From Stictocephala bisonia (lineage: Eukaryota > Arthropoda > Insecta > Hemiptera > Membracidae), in contig JAQJVL010000002.1 of assembly GCA_035578905.1 (NCBI GenBank), positions 2,703,229 to 2,767,228 of the forward strand: 64,000 nucleotides of DNA, in the 5' to 3' direction. Below, in pieces: positions 12,191 through 23,564 of the stretch. Every line of letters begins with the position of its first letter. Within the stretch, counting starts at the first letter, position 1. A program made the translations under genes and the position numbers. A model generated the notes under the pieces. That model was not told where the DNA came from. It ran no database searches and was given only the letters and a program-made list of their open reading frames with translations.

Positions 12191-13740
12191 AAGAAATATA
12201 CGTTTCAAATTAGTGATGCATGCCACAGTATTATGAAAATGTATAAAAATTATTCTAAGGAAAATCATATCAAATTTAAACTACCATCCACACCTATTTA
12301 AATGCTTTTTGAAATAAATATTTAGTTATTTACTGTTTATGTGAAAAATGCTGCTAATTACTCAATGCTGAAAGTAAAATTGCCGTTATAAATTGCTGTA
12401 ATAAAGACCTCCGGGCAAACTTAGGGCATTCAATCACTTTTGACATTTTTCAACATTAATTGTCTATGGTTTACGTTTTATGAGCCTTGTGTAATGAAGA
12501 AAATGAGGGGCGAGGGGGAAGATTCAGCCCTTTATTACCAAATAATGGGGCTACTCATTGTTCTTGGCAATATCAAAAGTGTGGTGAATAATTGTCCATT
12601 AGTGCTTTTAATGAGAAAGCAATTAAACGAGAGTGCTCAAATGAAATGAGGAATTGACCATTTACTTTAATTAGTTAAATTATCTTCGTTAGATTACGTT
12701 GATGTTTATTAAATAAAGTAAACGCCAAGAAATGTGTGCCAGAGTATTAACAATTTTTTTTAGACACATTTGATTTAAAATTCATAATAATCCCATAAAA
12801 ATTCCATTATTTTTCTATGTTTATATATAAACGAATACGCAACTATTACAAAACTCTATTGATAGCTGTAGTTACATATTATAAGCCATTACATTAGTAA
12901 TATTTTACTGTAGTATTTTTAACAAATAGTTTATAAAATACTCTTAATAATCACTCGCAGGGATATATTTACTTTCATTTCACCTTTTACAAAACAATTG
13001 TATATATAGTGCACTACTATACACTATTTAAAACTGATTACGTAATTTGTGTATTTTAATAATTTTACGTAATTTGTGTATTTATAGCTTAATGCTAGCC
13101 CAGCTAAATTTTGAAAACTATCTTTCACTCTCCACTTACATTGTGAAAAACCTAAAAAAAAAAAACATTATAAAAACTAAATAGTCTACCATCCAGTAAT
13201 TGCAGCTGTTTCATCTTTCAAGGTCTCGGTAAAATCAGGTAAAACTTGCAAGATATGGTACTAACCAACTCTGTTATCAGTTAATTTATTAGTCATAGTC
13301 GTATATTGAGCCACAATATAACAAAAATATTGGCTAAGTCAAGGGAGTTCACAAGTACCACCATTATATAAGACTTAAACAAAGTTAATTTATATTTTTC
13401 TTTTTAAAAAGAGAACATTTATATATTTAAAACTTGAATAAATTACAGTTAAGGCGAATTCCCCTTCAATATACAATACAGTATAGCCCACTGTAATCAT
13501 GAATATGCATGGCCGTTGTATTCATGTTCTAAGTACATCCGGTCCAGGACGGACCTTCCTGGTCGTATCTTCAACACTTCCGGCCTGCTGTACTCGTAAA
13601 TGAACAACTATAAATATCGTAAAATATGAGCTCGGTTAAACATTTTTAATGGGTAAATAAATGGTAAAACAATCTAGAATTTTCTTTACCTCATATAATG
13701 GATGATCTAAGAGATTTAAAGTTATACAACGTAAAGTATT

Positions 13741-14970
13741 ACCACTGTACGTGTGTATGGGCGGGCGGGTGGGTCAATACACCTGTACGTGTGTATGGGC
13801 GGGCGGGTGGGTCAATACCCCTGTACGTGTGTATGGGCGGGCGGGTGGGTCAATACACCTGTACGTGTCTATGGGCGGGCGGGTGGGTCAATACCCCTGT
13901 ACGTGACTATGGACGGGTGGGTGGGTCAATACCCCTGTACGTGTCTATGGGCGGGCGGGTGGGTCAATACACCTGTACGTGTCTATGGGCGGGCGGGTGG
14001 GTCAATACCCCTGTACGTGACTATGGGCGGGCGGGTGGGTCAATACCCCTGTACGTGACTATGGACGGGTGGGTGGGTCAATAACCCTGTACGTATGTAT
14101 GGGCGGGCGGGTGGGTCAATACCCCTGTACGTGTGTATGGGCGGGCGGGTGGGTCAATACCCCTGTACGTGTGTATGGGCGGGCGGGTGGGTCAATACCC
14201 CTGTACGTATGTATGGGCGGGCGGGCGGGTCAATACCCCTGTACGTGTGTATGGGCGGGCGGGTGGGTCAATACCCCTGTACGTGTGTATGGGCGGGCGG
14301 GTGGGTCAATACCCCTGTACGTGTGTATGGACGGGCGGGTGGGTCAATACCCCTGTACGTGTGTATGGGCGGGCAGGTGGGACAATAGCGCTGTACGTGT
14401 GTATGGGCGGGTGGGTGGGTCAATACCCCTGTACGTGTCTATGGACGGGCGGGTGGGTCAATACCCCTGTACGTGTGTATTTTCAATACCCCTGTACGTG
14501 TGTATGGGCGGGTGGGTGGGTCAATACCCCTGTACGTGTGTATGGGCGGGTGGGTGGGTCAATACCCCTGTACGTGTGTATGGGCGGGCGGGTCAATACC
14601 CTTGTACGTGTGTATGGGCGGGTGGGTGGGTCAATACCCCTGTACGTGTGTATGGGCGGGCGGGTGGGTCAATACCCCTGTACGTGTGTATGGGTGGGCG
14701 GGTGGGTCAATACCCCTGTACGTGTGTATGGGTGGGCGGGTGGGTCAATACCCCTGTACGTGTGTATGGGCGGGCGGGTGGGTCAATACCCTTGTACGTG
14801 TGTATGGACGGGCGGGTGGGTCAATACCCCTGTACGTGTGTATGGGCGGGCGGGTGGGTCAATACCCCTGTACGTGTGTATGGGTGGGCGGGTGGGTCAA
14901 TACCCCTGTACGTGTGTATAGGCGGGTGGGTGGGTCAATACCACTGTACGTGTCTTTAGGCGGGTCTTTC
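13741..14970 (+). repeat. 38-bp G-quadruplex minisatellite (about 31 units)
   Basis: The unit reads TACGTGTGTATGGGCGGGCG then GGTGGGTCAATACCCCTG, 38 bp. Almost every unit contains GGGCGGGCGGGTGGG, four G3 tracts with single-base loops, the most stable class of G-quadruplex motif; some units have GGAC in the first tract. Two shortened units occur (about 14470-14490 and 14581-14620). Because 38 is not divisible by three, all three plus frames stay open in pieces, giving GRAGGSIPLYVCM-type peptides that are by-products. Absent from copy B of the duplication. Confidence 0.95.
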
Positions 14971-15039
14971 AATTTTTCTACGGGCGCCCGCTTTCAAATT
15001 TAATTAATTTAATGATACCATGTTGTCAAAGCGAACTAA

Positions 15040-15058
15040 AAAAAAAAAAAAAAAAAAA
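15040..15058. repeat. Poly-A tract
   Basis: A run of about 19 A next to the end of the G-rich array. Its counterpart in copy B is the 35-A run at 24061-24095, so it was in the ancestral unit. Confidence 0.9.
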
Positions 15059-15978
15059 TCCTGGGGTCTAACCACATTAAAAAAAATGTGCTGGGATGTT
15101 TATTAATTACCAATTTTCGGCGAACCCCTTCATGTTGAGGGTAAACTAGGTACCTATCGTATCTGACAGAGATCAAGAAATGTTTAGGGCTAGGAAATAA
15201 ACTACATGGGTAAAGTTCTTAAGGAACGGCTTACCATCTATGAGTTTACAAGGGCAGACATTTGTATATATTTACTATAAAAACGTACTTAAAAAATCCA
15301 TTATTTTCGTTTTTAAAATTTAATAATCTCGTTAAGTAGTTTCAGTGTCAGTATTAGAAATGTTTGAAGGCGGAAAAAGAAAATAGTATTTTTTGGGGGT
15401 CCAAATATTTTATTAACTTAAGCTAAATTGGCGTTGAAAATATTTATACCTTAATAGACGTTTTTTAAATTATATTATGTTACTCCTAAGGAGTTTTCTT
15501 TCAATCATCTATAGAATAATTTAAGAACAAATCTTTTTTCCTGGAAAAATATATGGAAATGAATTTGTCACTAACGAAATTAAAATATACTTAATAATGC
15601 CCTTTGTCGAAGTTATGTTTAGATAAAAAAGTATCATGTATGATCACGATTGCAATAAAACTCTGTGTCTATATATTGACTGCTTTTGAAGAGAGGCCGT
15701 TTGTGCTGTAAAAGGTTTGGCCATCCACCGTGACATAGTTTCAGCGTTTGCTGATTAATTCAATTATAAATCAACATTTACTCGTCTGTAAACAGAATAT
15801 AATCTGATATGACATGTTTGTAGTCATTTGATACAGAACTAACTGTTTATATTTGTACCATACTAACTAACTCATTTATTTACAATTCCTTAATCAGCAT
15901 ATTTTGTAGGCAGAAGCAAACACAAATGCACATGACACAATTCAAACTGTTTCAATATTAGTGTAAAATGTACGTATA

Positions 15979-16634
15979 AAATGGTGATCGATTTTGGTAA
16001 AAAAACACACAATTTTGTAAAAAATGTGTTTTTCGGGCCGAAAATTAATTTTATATTAAAACGAATTATGTATTCATGTTAAGCATAAAAAAGATAACAT
16101 TTTTAAAAGTTTGTATAATAATAAAGGGGTTTTTCGAATTTTTAGTAAAAAACGAATTTTTGCGGTTGAAATAAACTTTCTCAAGATTTATAAAAACACA
16201 TTTAACTACCTTTTCAACAAGATGTAGTATTTCTAGATGTGTCTAGGAAGTGCATAATTACCAACTACACTTACCATCCTCAGACCAGAGGGACGTACAA
16301 AGGAATGAACGTGGTGTCAAATTGACGCAACTCACACTCTTAATACGTAACATCCGAGAGACTTATGACGGTTGGCTGGAATCATGAAAATGGCAAATGC
16401 TCAAATAATATTTGCCAACTACTATTGTTTGTTGACTTAGGATTTCTTCTTTGCTGAAATTATATTCACTATACCCTTTTATAACATTTTTCAGCAAGTA
16501 GAAAAATATATAAGGCAACAACCAATAGTAGTTAACCAGTAGTATTTCAGCAGCAATTTTAATAATTGCAGCCACTGCTATAAGTCCTTCTGGTCTGAGG
16601 ATGGTAAATGTGGTTTGCCGAAATCGATCACCAT
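15979..16634. repeat. Inverted-repeat element (family T1), interrupted
   Basis: The right end, 16634-16586 read on minus, is an intact terminal repeat: GGTGATCGATTTCGGC, then CATCCTCAGACCAG. The left end is split: ATGGTGATCGATTTTGGT at 15979-15996 and ACTTACCATCCTCAGACCAG at about 16268-16287, separated by about 270 bp. Related left ends occur unsplit at 25141-25185 and 63361-63410. The interior (16300-16580) has no transposase. Confidence 0.65.
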
Positions 16635-16814
16635 AGTATCTCTACTTGCTGTTCTTGTGATATCACGTGTTTTGTGACGTTCATTTGTACTGTATATCTT
16701 TTATAACACATTAGATCTGAAATTTAAATACCACTTAAAATCATCCAATTTAACTCTAAAGCAAAGACTAATCACGAGAATCTATAATAAGTTCTATGTT
16801 CGACCCTTTTAATT

Positions 16815-17935
16815 CCAACACGGCGTCCACTCAATGTTTGCCATCGAAGTGGATACAACAAGAGAAGTAGGTAGGGTCGTTATTAGAACGAATTACTGTG
16901 CGCATTTATGTCTGTAGATGTGTTATTTTTTATATCCACATGTTTAAGTTACTATTTATTTTTGACGATCAGTCAGTTGCGGGGACATTCACCTGTCGCA
17001 CTAGTTTTGCAGCTTCTTGGGACCAAAGTGTTGTTGAGTTTGTAGGTGGTAGGATCTAAGCTCGGCACTCTTAGTACCAATATGGTCACAGCTCAATTGT
17101 TGCCATCGACGTGGACTATTGTTGGATTCAAAAAGCAATGTACTCGAATTTGAACCTCTGTTACAAAATAAATACTCATCCTATTTCGTTGTGTTGTACA
17201 CCAAAATTTAGCCTATTTAATTATACGTAATATCATGTAACTTACGTATTTTTTAAAAGACAAGAATTTTTTATAGTGGGTAAAATATTAAATGAAATAC
17301 GAAATTTTAGCACGTTTCTAGTAAGCTCAACTTCAAAAATTTCTAAAACAACACTACTAAACATAAATCAATAAACTTATGAAGAATGTTGTTTTTTGTA
17401 GTCCGTCTATATTCTAGAGTTTTTACTCTTTTACAACATTTTTTTTGTAATTTTCGTAAACCCCCGCAATTTAAAAAATTGCTGATCATACACATTTTCA
17501 AATCTGTTAAAAATACCGGATTGAAAAATAAATTAAGATTCTAAAACGGTGAGTTGACCTTAAACGTTGAATTTTACTCCAAAAGTTGTGAAATTACGTG
17601 TTTTTTGTATTCTTCCCACTATAGAATGTTCTTAAAGTTAAAAAAAAAAAACTTGTAAGTTATATCATAATACGTAAAATTATATAAACTAAATTTTGGT
17701 GTACGACACAACGGAATCGTATGAGCATTTATTTTGTAGCAGAGGTTCAAACTCGAGTGCATTGCTTTATTAATCAATAGTCCATCTTTGTTGGGTGGCA
17801 GTAAAGGTTCAGATGTTCAGATTGTCTGGCTTGTCAAGTAGCTCAAAATCAGTTCAATGCTACGTGGTTCAGATTCTACGTAAAGCTGTAATATCATCAG
17901 ATGCCCTTGTTATTAGGATATTATTATATAACTCT
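16815..17935 (+). repeat. SINE S1 sequences, interrupted by the foldback element
   Basis: Head-like phrases (cggcgtccactcaatg at about 16820 and gctcaattgttgccatcgac at about 17092), then after the foldback element TACGTGGTTCAGATTCTACG at about 17861 and AGATGCCC at about 17899. These match the S1 copies at 43965-44290, 48815-49175 and 53505-53715. The end of this copy runs into the 51-bp satellite. Confidence 0.6.
17131..17772. mobile_element. Foldback/MITE-like element with long terminal inverted repeats
   Basis: 17131-17260 is inverted at 17652-17772. Matching blocks are AAAGCAATG.ACTCGA, TTTGAACCTCTG.TACAAA, AATAAAT.CTCAT, ACACCAAAATTTAG and AATTATACGTAAT. The arms are about 120 bp in a 640-bp element, with an AT-rich interior and no open frame. 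It interrupts a SINE S1 copy whose head lies upstream (about 17080-17120) and whose body resumes near 17780. Confidence 0.8.
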
Positions 17936-17963
17936 AAATTAGGAATATTTGACCTTGGTTATT

Positions 17964-18320
17964 AACAACGTCTACACTCATACATTTACAAACATCACAT
18001 TCGCTCCTCATATTAACAACGACTACACTCGTACATCTACAAACATCACATTCGCTCTTCATATTAACAACGACTACACTCGTACATCTACAAACATCAC
18101 ATTCGCTCCTCATATTAACAACGACTACACTCGTACATCTACAAACATCACATTCGCTCCTCATATTAACAACTACTACACTCGTACATCTACAAACATC
18201 ACATTCGCTCCTCATATTACCAACGACTACACTCGTACATCTACAAACATCACATTCGCTCCTCATATTAACAACGTCTACACTCGTACATCTACAAACA
18301 TCACATTCGCTCCTCATATT
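17964..18320 (+). repeat. 51-bp satellite, subarray 1 (7 units)
   Basis: Exactly 357 bp, seven 51-bp units (AACAACGACTACACTCGTAC ... CGCTCCTCATATT). Since 51 is 17 codons, frames stay open on both strands (NNDYTRTSTNITFAPHI on plus; MRSECDVCRCTSVVVVN on minus). These repeats have no signal, flank or conserved start, so I do not call genes. Confidence 0.95.
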
Positions 18321-18369
18321 AGGATATTATTATATAACTCTATAGTAGGAATATTTGACCTTGGTTATT
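18321..18369 (+). repeat. 49-bp spacer duplicated between subarrays
   Basis: Nearly identical to 17915-17963 (aggatattattatataactc ... gaccttggttatt). The leader and the first satellite unit were copied together, dividing the satellite into two subarrays. Confidence 0.9.
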
Positions 18370-19389
18370 AACAACGTCTACACTCATACATTTACAAACA
18401 TCACATTCGCTCCTCATATTAACAACGACTACACTCGTACATTTACAAACATCACATTCGCTCCTCATATTAACAACGACTACACTCGTACATCTACAAA
18501 CATCACATTCGCTCCTCATATTAACAACGACTACACTCGTACATCTACAAACATCACATTCGCTCCTCATATTAACAACGACTACACTCGTACATCTACA
18601 AACATCACATTCGCTCCTCATATTAACAACGACTACACTCGTACATCTACAAACATCACATTCGATCCTCATATTAACAACGACTACACTCGTACATCTA
18701 CAAACATCACATTCGCTCCTCATATTAACAACGACTACACTCGTACATCTACAAACATCACATTCGCTCCTCATATTAACAACGACTACACTCGTACATC
18801 TACAAACATCACATTCGCTCCTCATATTAACAACGACTACACTCGTACATCTACAAACATCACATTCGCTCCTCATATTAACAACGTCTACACTCGTACA
18901 TCTACAAACATCACATTCGCTCCTCATATTAACAACGTCTACACTCGAACATCTACAAACATCACATTCGCTCCTCATATTAACAACGTCTACACTCGTA
19001 CATCTACAAACATCACATTCGCTCCTCATATTAACAACGTCTACACTCGAACATCTACAAACATCACATTCGCTCCTCATATTAACAACGTCTACACTCG
19101 TACATCTACAAACATCACATTCGCTCCTCATATTTACAACGTCTACACTCGAACATCTACAAACATCACATTCGCTCCTCATATTAACAACGTCTACACT
19201 CGTACATCTACAAACATCACATTCGCTCCTCATATTAACAACGTCTACACTCGTACATCTACAAACATCACATTCGCTCCTCATATTAACAATGTCTACA
19301 CTCGTACATCTACAAACATCACATTCACTCCTCATATTAACAACGTCTACACTCGTACATCTACAAAAATCACATTCGCTGTTCATATT
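18370..19389 (+). repeat. 51-bp satellite, subarray 2 (20 units, with 102-bp higher-order period)
   Basis: Exactly 1,020 bp, twenty 51-bp units without an indel. Units 2-10 have AACGACTAC; from unit 11 this becomes AACGTCTAC. In the second half, units alternate CTCGTACATC and CTCGAACATC over several repeats, giving a 102-bp dimer. The last units are more diverged and run into gttcatattcgttcatat, which is SINE S1 tail sequence. The 348- and 357-codon frames on the two strands are repeat by-products. Confidence 0.95.
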
Positions 19390-19506
19390 CGTTCATATAT
19401 CTACGCTCAACGTCTTACTAATGAATAATAAGACACTCCTTTATTAATAACATAATTTAATTACTATTATCCAGTAATATAAGTGCGTATAGCAGTAAGT
19501 TAATTA

Positions 19507-19705
19507 CTCGCCAAGGTAATTTCTCACTATAATAGCCCCCCCCCCCTACTGCGGGTATTATCTATCAGACCACAGTCACACGTGGTACAGCCGTTAGTTA
19601 CAAGATAGCGCTGATGAACGCCTCTGTTCATCCCGTTTGTGTCTACATTAACATTCATTATGTCTGCGGTAGAGCCTGGCTTGGCTATTGAATGTGTAAT
19701 GGGTA
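19507..19705 (+). repeat. Highly conserved block of copy A (pair with 26290-26490)
   Basis: About 170 bp, from AGGTAATTTCTCACTATAAT through a C-run and GCGGGTATTATCTATCAGAC to GAGCCTGGCTTGGCTATTGA, differs from the copy B counterpart at only a few positions. The flanking duplicated sequence is far more diverged. It contains CCACAGTCACACGTGG, a partial inverted repeat. No open frame is shared beyond chance. Confidence 0.75.
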
Positions 19706-19743
19706 TCTGTTTACTGTAAAATCAGTTTTTCTAAACTCACCGT

Positions 19744-19835
19744 TTTGAAATTCGAATGGTTTGAGATTCGAAAGGTTTTGATATTCGAATGGTTTTGAGA
19801 TTCGAATGTTTTTGAGATTCGAACGGTTTTCAAGA
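19744..19835 (+). repeat. 17-bp minisatellite (5 units)
   Basis: Units of about TTTTGAGATTCGAATGG, five times. Copy B has the unit only once, at about 26535, so this expansion postdates the duplication. Confidence 0.8.
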
Positions 19836-19944
19836 CTAGTTTTTGGTAGTTTAACCTGGTTTTACACAGTGAGGTGGGTAAAAGCATGCTGCGACTTACA
19901 GATATCACTTAAAAACTAGTATATATATTTAAAACTAGTGATGA

Positions 19945-20205
19945 TTGGTCGGTAGCGTAGTTGGTTAAATACCAGCTTCATAAGCTAAAGATTCTCAGTT
20001 CATCAAAATCAGAAACATAATAAATTTTGGTAGGGATCAGCTGATAAACACCAGCTGTTCATTTGTCATTGGGCTATTAATTAAAGACACTTTCTAAGGA
20101 ATAGTCAGCCTTAGTTGTAACAATAACTACATTCGCTCATCCACATTCGAAATCCATACTTGCCCATATCTTGACGACCGGCGTCTTATAAGTATACGCA
20201 CATTA
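19945..20205 (+). mobile_element. SINE S3 (tRNA-derived)
   Basis: The tRNA-like head has GTAGCGTAGTTGGTTAAAT as A box and CTCAGTTCATCA as degenerate B box. The body has CAGCTGATAAACACCAGCTG, CATTTGTCATTGGGCTATTA, then CTTTCTAAGGAATAGTCAG and ACATTCGCTCATCCACATTC, ending near GACGACCGGCGTCTTA. Same family as the reversed copy at 23565-23945; its tail is related to S1. Confidence 0.75.
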
Positions 20206-21329
20206 TAACTAAAATTTAGAAAGATTAGTCATTGATAGAAATCTTATCAAATATATATTACTATCCATATTTATTCACATTAGTATTAATAAAATATTTA
20301 ATTATTTACAGCTTATGTGAAAAAAAGTTTTCAATACTAAATTTTAGGAGTGAAATTGCCGTTATAAATTACTACAATAAAGTCCTCCGGGCAAAATTGG
20401 GCCTCTCAATCATTTTGGACATTTTTCAACGTTAATTATCTGTACATTTACGTTTTATGAGTCCTGCGTAATGAGTAAAAAGAGGGGGATCTAGCTCTTT
20501 ATTGCCAAATAATGGGGTTACTCATTGTTCTTGGCAATATAAAAAGTGGGATAAATAATTGTCCATTAGTGTTTTTAAATGAGACGATATAAAACAGAAA
20601 GCTATTAAATGAGAGTGCTTTAAATGAAATGTAGATATTTTAAGATCATATTTGTTACATTATCTTGGCAAAATTACATTTTTATCTATAGAATATTTTT
20701 AACGTTAATACATTTGGAGTAACAATAATTATATATCTGTTAAATTACATTCGACTTAAAACTTTTAATAATTCCCAATCAAATGTTGTTATTTTTCTAT
20801 TTTTATACAAAAATAAGACGTTTAGACTATTTAGTTAAATGTATTTACATATAACAAGTCATCAGTGTTGTAAACGTGTCCTGTGTTAATTTCGACAAAT
20901 AGTTACAAAATAGCCTTAATATTCACACGCAGGGATGTAATTATTTTAATTTTACAGTTAATTTTATACATTATAAAACTATAGTCCATATTTACTTTTA
21001 AAACGGATGCAAATTTTATGTGACTGTTATACCTATTTGACAGTCTCCATCCACAGTGGTAAATACGCGGGTGTGGTGGGTCAGTGGCTAAAATGACTTT
21101 GGATGAAATTCCGAGGTTAGAATTCCCAACTGCCCTAATGGTCAGTACTTCAATCATTGAATAAAGTTCACGCACAGGCCTACAGGCATATGTGAACTAG
21201 TGATCGAAGTATTATTTAAGAAAACTAAGCAAACCACTCGAAAACATACATTAAATAAAGTTATAAAGAAATTTTCTTTTTAATAAAATTAGGATATCAA
21301 GAAAGTAAATAAATCAGTAATACAAATTA

Positions 21330-21330
21330 A

Positions 21331-21361
<31 letters not shown>

Positions 21362-21382
21362 GTAATAATAATAATAATAATG
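21330..21382. repeat. (AAT)n microsatellite
   Basis: About 17 AAT trinucleotides with one interruption (agtaat). Confidence 0.95.
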
Positions 21383-21769
21383 AATAAAATAAATTAATGA
21401 ATGAATAAAGCAATAGGAACAAATAAGTCAAGTCAGAAATAATCACTAAGTGATGCACGTTTTTGTTAGATTATTCATGAATCAAATTAAAAAAAACTAT
21501 GAACTCAAAATAATAAAGGTAAATTAAATGAGATTTGTGACCTCCAGTCAAGTCTAGCCTTTGAGGTGCATATTATTATTTTTCCAAAAAAAAGAAAAAA
21601 TAATTGAATGAGTCTTTGATTTCTTCTCTCCTACTTTCAAGTATCTTATGAGTATTGAATGATTACATTAAGGTATAAAGAGTGGAGAAGAACATTACAA
21701 TAACTATATAACACTTGTTTACTATTCAACTGTATTAGAAATTATCAGTTAACCATTATCTTTTATGTA

Positions 21770-21870
21770 TATTAATTAAATAATTGTTTAAATATTATAA
21801 TGTACAAAATGTATTGTACCGGTATGTGTTTGGAAAAATAAATTATTATTATTACATAAAAAAACCAAAT
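21770..21870 (+). repeat. Possible LINE 3' tail
   Basis: The plus strand ends in GGAAAAATAAATTATTATTA followed by an A-rich run, the kind of simple tail seen in many insect non-LTR retrotransposons. No coding remnant was identified upstream. Confidence 0.3.
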
Positions 21871-22180
21871 ATTCGAGCATTGGGTAGTTCTACCCCAGAG
21901 TTTAATTATTTTATCTTCCAAGACTCCAGTGATATCAAGTAACACAGGCAAGATATGGTTATCAGCTGATCCAAACAATGTAACAATATTACGAGTTATT
22001 GAATAAATTACAGTTAAGGCAAATTCCCCTTGTAGTGTACTTCAGTATACAATACAATATAGCCCACTGTAATCATGAATATGCATGGCCGTTGTATTCG
22101 TGTTCTAAGTACTTCCGGTCCAGGATGGACCTTCCTGGTCATATCTTCAACGCTTCCGGCCTGATGTACTCGTAAATGAA

Positions 22181-23174
22181 CAGGGCTGGATTTAGAATTT
22201 TGGCACCACTAGGCCCAATAATTGTTTCAACCCCTAATCTGGTTAAGGATACTTTCCTAAAAAACTTTATTAAAAAATTATACCAGTCCTATATGTTAAT
22301 TGCTTCAACACCACTCCAGAATGGAAGTTTATCATTGCAAGTTTTTTTGAGGAATTTACTTGTTTATGGGCTTAACAAAATACCGTTAATGTATTAAGAA
22401 AAGATTTGTACAATTGAAACTATTCCAACGGACTGATATGTAAAAAACGTAAACCACGAATGTAAGCAAACTCAACTTGAAGTGGAATACTTCAAAGTAC
22501 AAAGGTTCGAAGTACAAGAAAATTTAGTTGGGTATTCACCACTCTACAGAAAGCCAATATTAGCAAGTGATTTGTTTGTTTTTTTAAATGATTTTATACT
22601 ACATGTTGGAAAATTGAAGGGAAAGCCGGAATTTGATATGAAATATTAAATATCAAATTTATATTGATATTTAATATTGAGGGATGAACAATAAACGTTC
22701 CGTTCCGCGGAGGAATTCGAGGTTATGTTAGCACGGAGAAAATGAAGCGGAAAAATCAAAATAATGAGGACAACCAGCCCCACGAGGAATCACAGAAAAA
22801 TCTGTAGTTATTTGGAGTCACTTAAGATGGTCACTCTCCTCTATACGAGGAACATGGGAGTTGCATAGGGCTGGCAGTGGCAATACGATGCGTACCGTTC
22901 GACGACATCCCTAGTCAGTTTTTCTGTGTTTGAGATCAATGTTGTAAATTCATGCATAATGTTGACAAATAGTTTAACTTTACCAACAACTATTTGTTCC
23001 AATGAACTTCAAAATAAGAATGCTTTATTAGCCTGTTTTTAAAACTTAATTAAAAAAATATTAAGTTATAGCTATTTATTTTTATTTCTAGATTTTTAAA
23101 ATGTTTTCCCTCAGCCGTGCGCCCCATGGGAGCTTGCGCCCATAGGCCCGGGCCTATTGGGAAATCCGGCCCTG
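22181..23174. mobile_element. Non-autonomous hAT-like element
   Basis: Ends are inverted: CAGGGCTGGATTT at 22181 and CAGGGCCGGATTTC read inward on minus from 23174. CAGGG termini are typical of hAT elements. The 994-bp insertion interrupts sequence that is continuous in copy A (gtaaatgaac|aactata at about 13600-13615), so it is an insertion. The expected 8-bp target duplication is not evident (taaatgaa versus actataat). The subterminal sequence GGGAGCTTGCGCCCATAGG resembles other degenerate insect and crustacean hAT relatives. No transposase frame. Confidence 0.75.
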
Positions 23175-23212
23175 ACTATAATTATCGTAAAATATAAGCT
23201 CGGTTAAAAATC

Positions 23213-23521
23213 TTGGATCCTTTGCGTTGATTTAATACCACTACTTTTTTTGTTTCTGTTAATTAATTCACTACCACTTGATAAATATTCTCTTGCACTA
23301 AAAACTGTCCCCCAATCATTTTTACGCCCACTTTGGTGTTCCTTATCTGCTAGGAATCCGATATAGCTGGCCATGTCTATCGCTTTACAAGAAGTTACAC
23401 ACAGAGAGCGTATTCGGTGGTAAGACAATCATTGGATTTACCAGTTTGTGATTAACCTAACCTAAACTGATCCAACCTAACCGTAATCGCGATAAAGATT
23501 AGAGGTAATGAAGTAACGGAA
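23213..23521. mobile_element. MITE T2, copy 1
   Basis: Aligns with 27147-27410: shared ATTCACTACCACTTGATAAA, CCCCAATCATTTTTACG, CTGCTAGG and CATTCGGTGGTAAG. It ends in AGAGGTAATGAAGTAACGG, the reverse complement of the left end of copy 2. Its own left end is degenerate. Confidence 0.7.
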
Positions 23522-23564
23522 AATGTCCAAAATTAATTTTTTTTATTTTTGTTTATTTATTATT

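Larger units (their letters stand above)
12200..19900 (+). repeat. Large duplicated unit, copy A
   Basis: Landmarks in this segment recur in the same order and orientation in 20215-26600: the block at 12380-12650 versus 20345-20640, 13436-13690 versus 21995-23205, 15600-15830 versus 24755-24965, and 19455-19740 versus 26245-26550. Spacing between landmarks differs because each copy has separate insertions. Either an old head-to-tail duplication or adjacent copies of a large transposable element; no coding region survives. A further partial relative at 63300-63430 favours an element family for at least part of it. Confidence 0.75.

Noticed and set aside
13698..15003. Open frames up to 296 codons in the G-rich array (GRAGGSIPLYVCM repeats)
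   Set aside because: A 38-bp period cycles the same peptide through all three frames; a by-product of a stop-free repeat.
17964..19389. CRISPR-like array
   Set aside because: Units are contiguous 51-bp repeats with no unique spacers, in a eukaryotic setting.
17934..19428. Long open frames (127-357 codons) on both strands over the 51-bp repeats, one Cys-rich
   Set aside because: The period is 17 codons, so any stop-free unit gives long frames. Frames on both strands are equally good; no signal peptide, unique flank or splice context.
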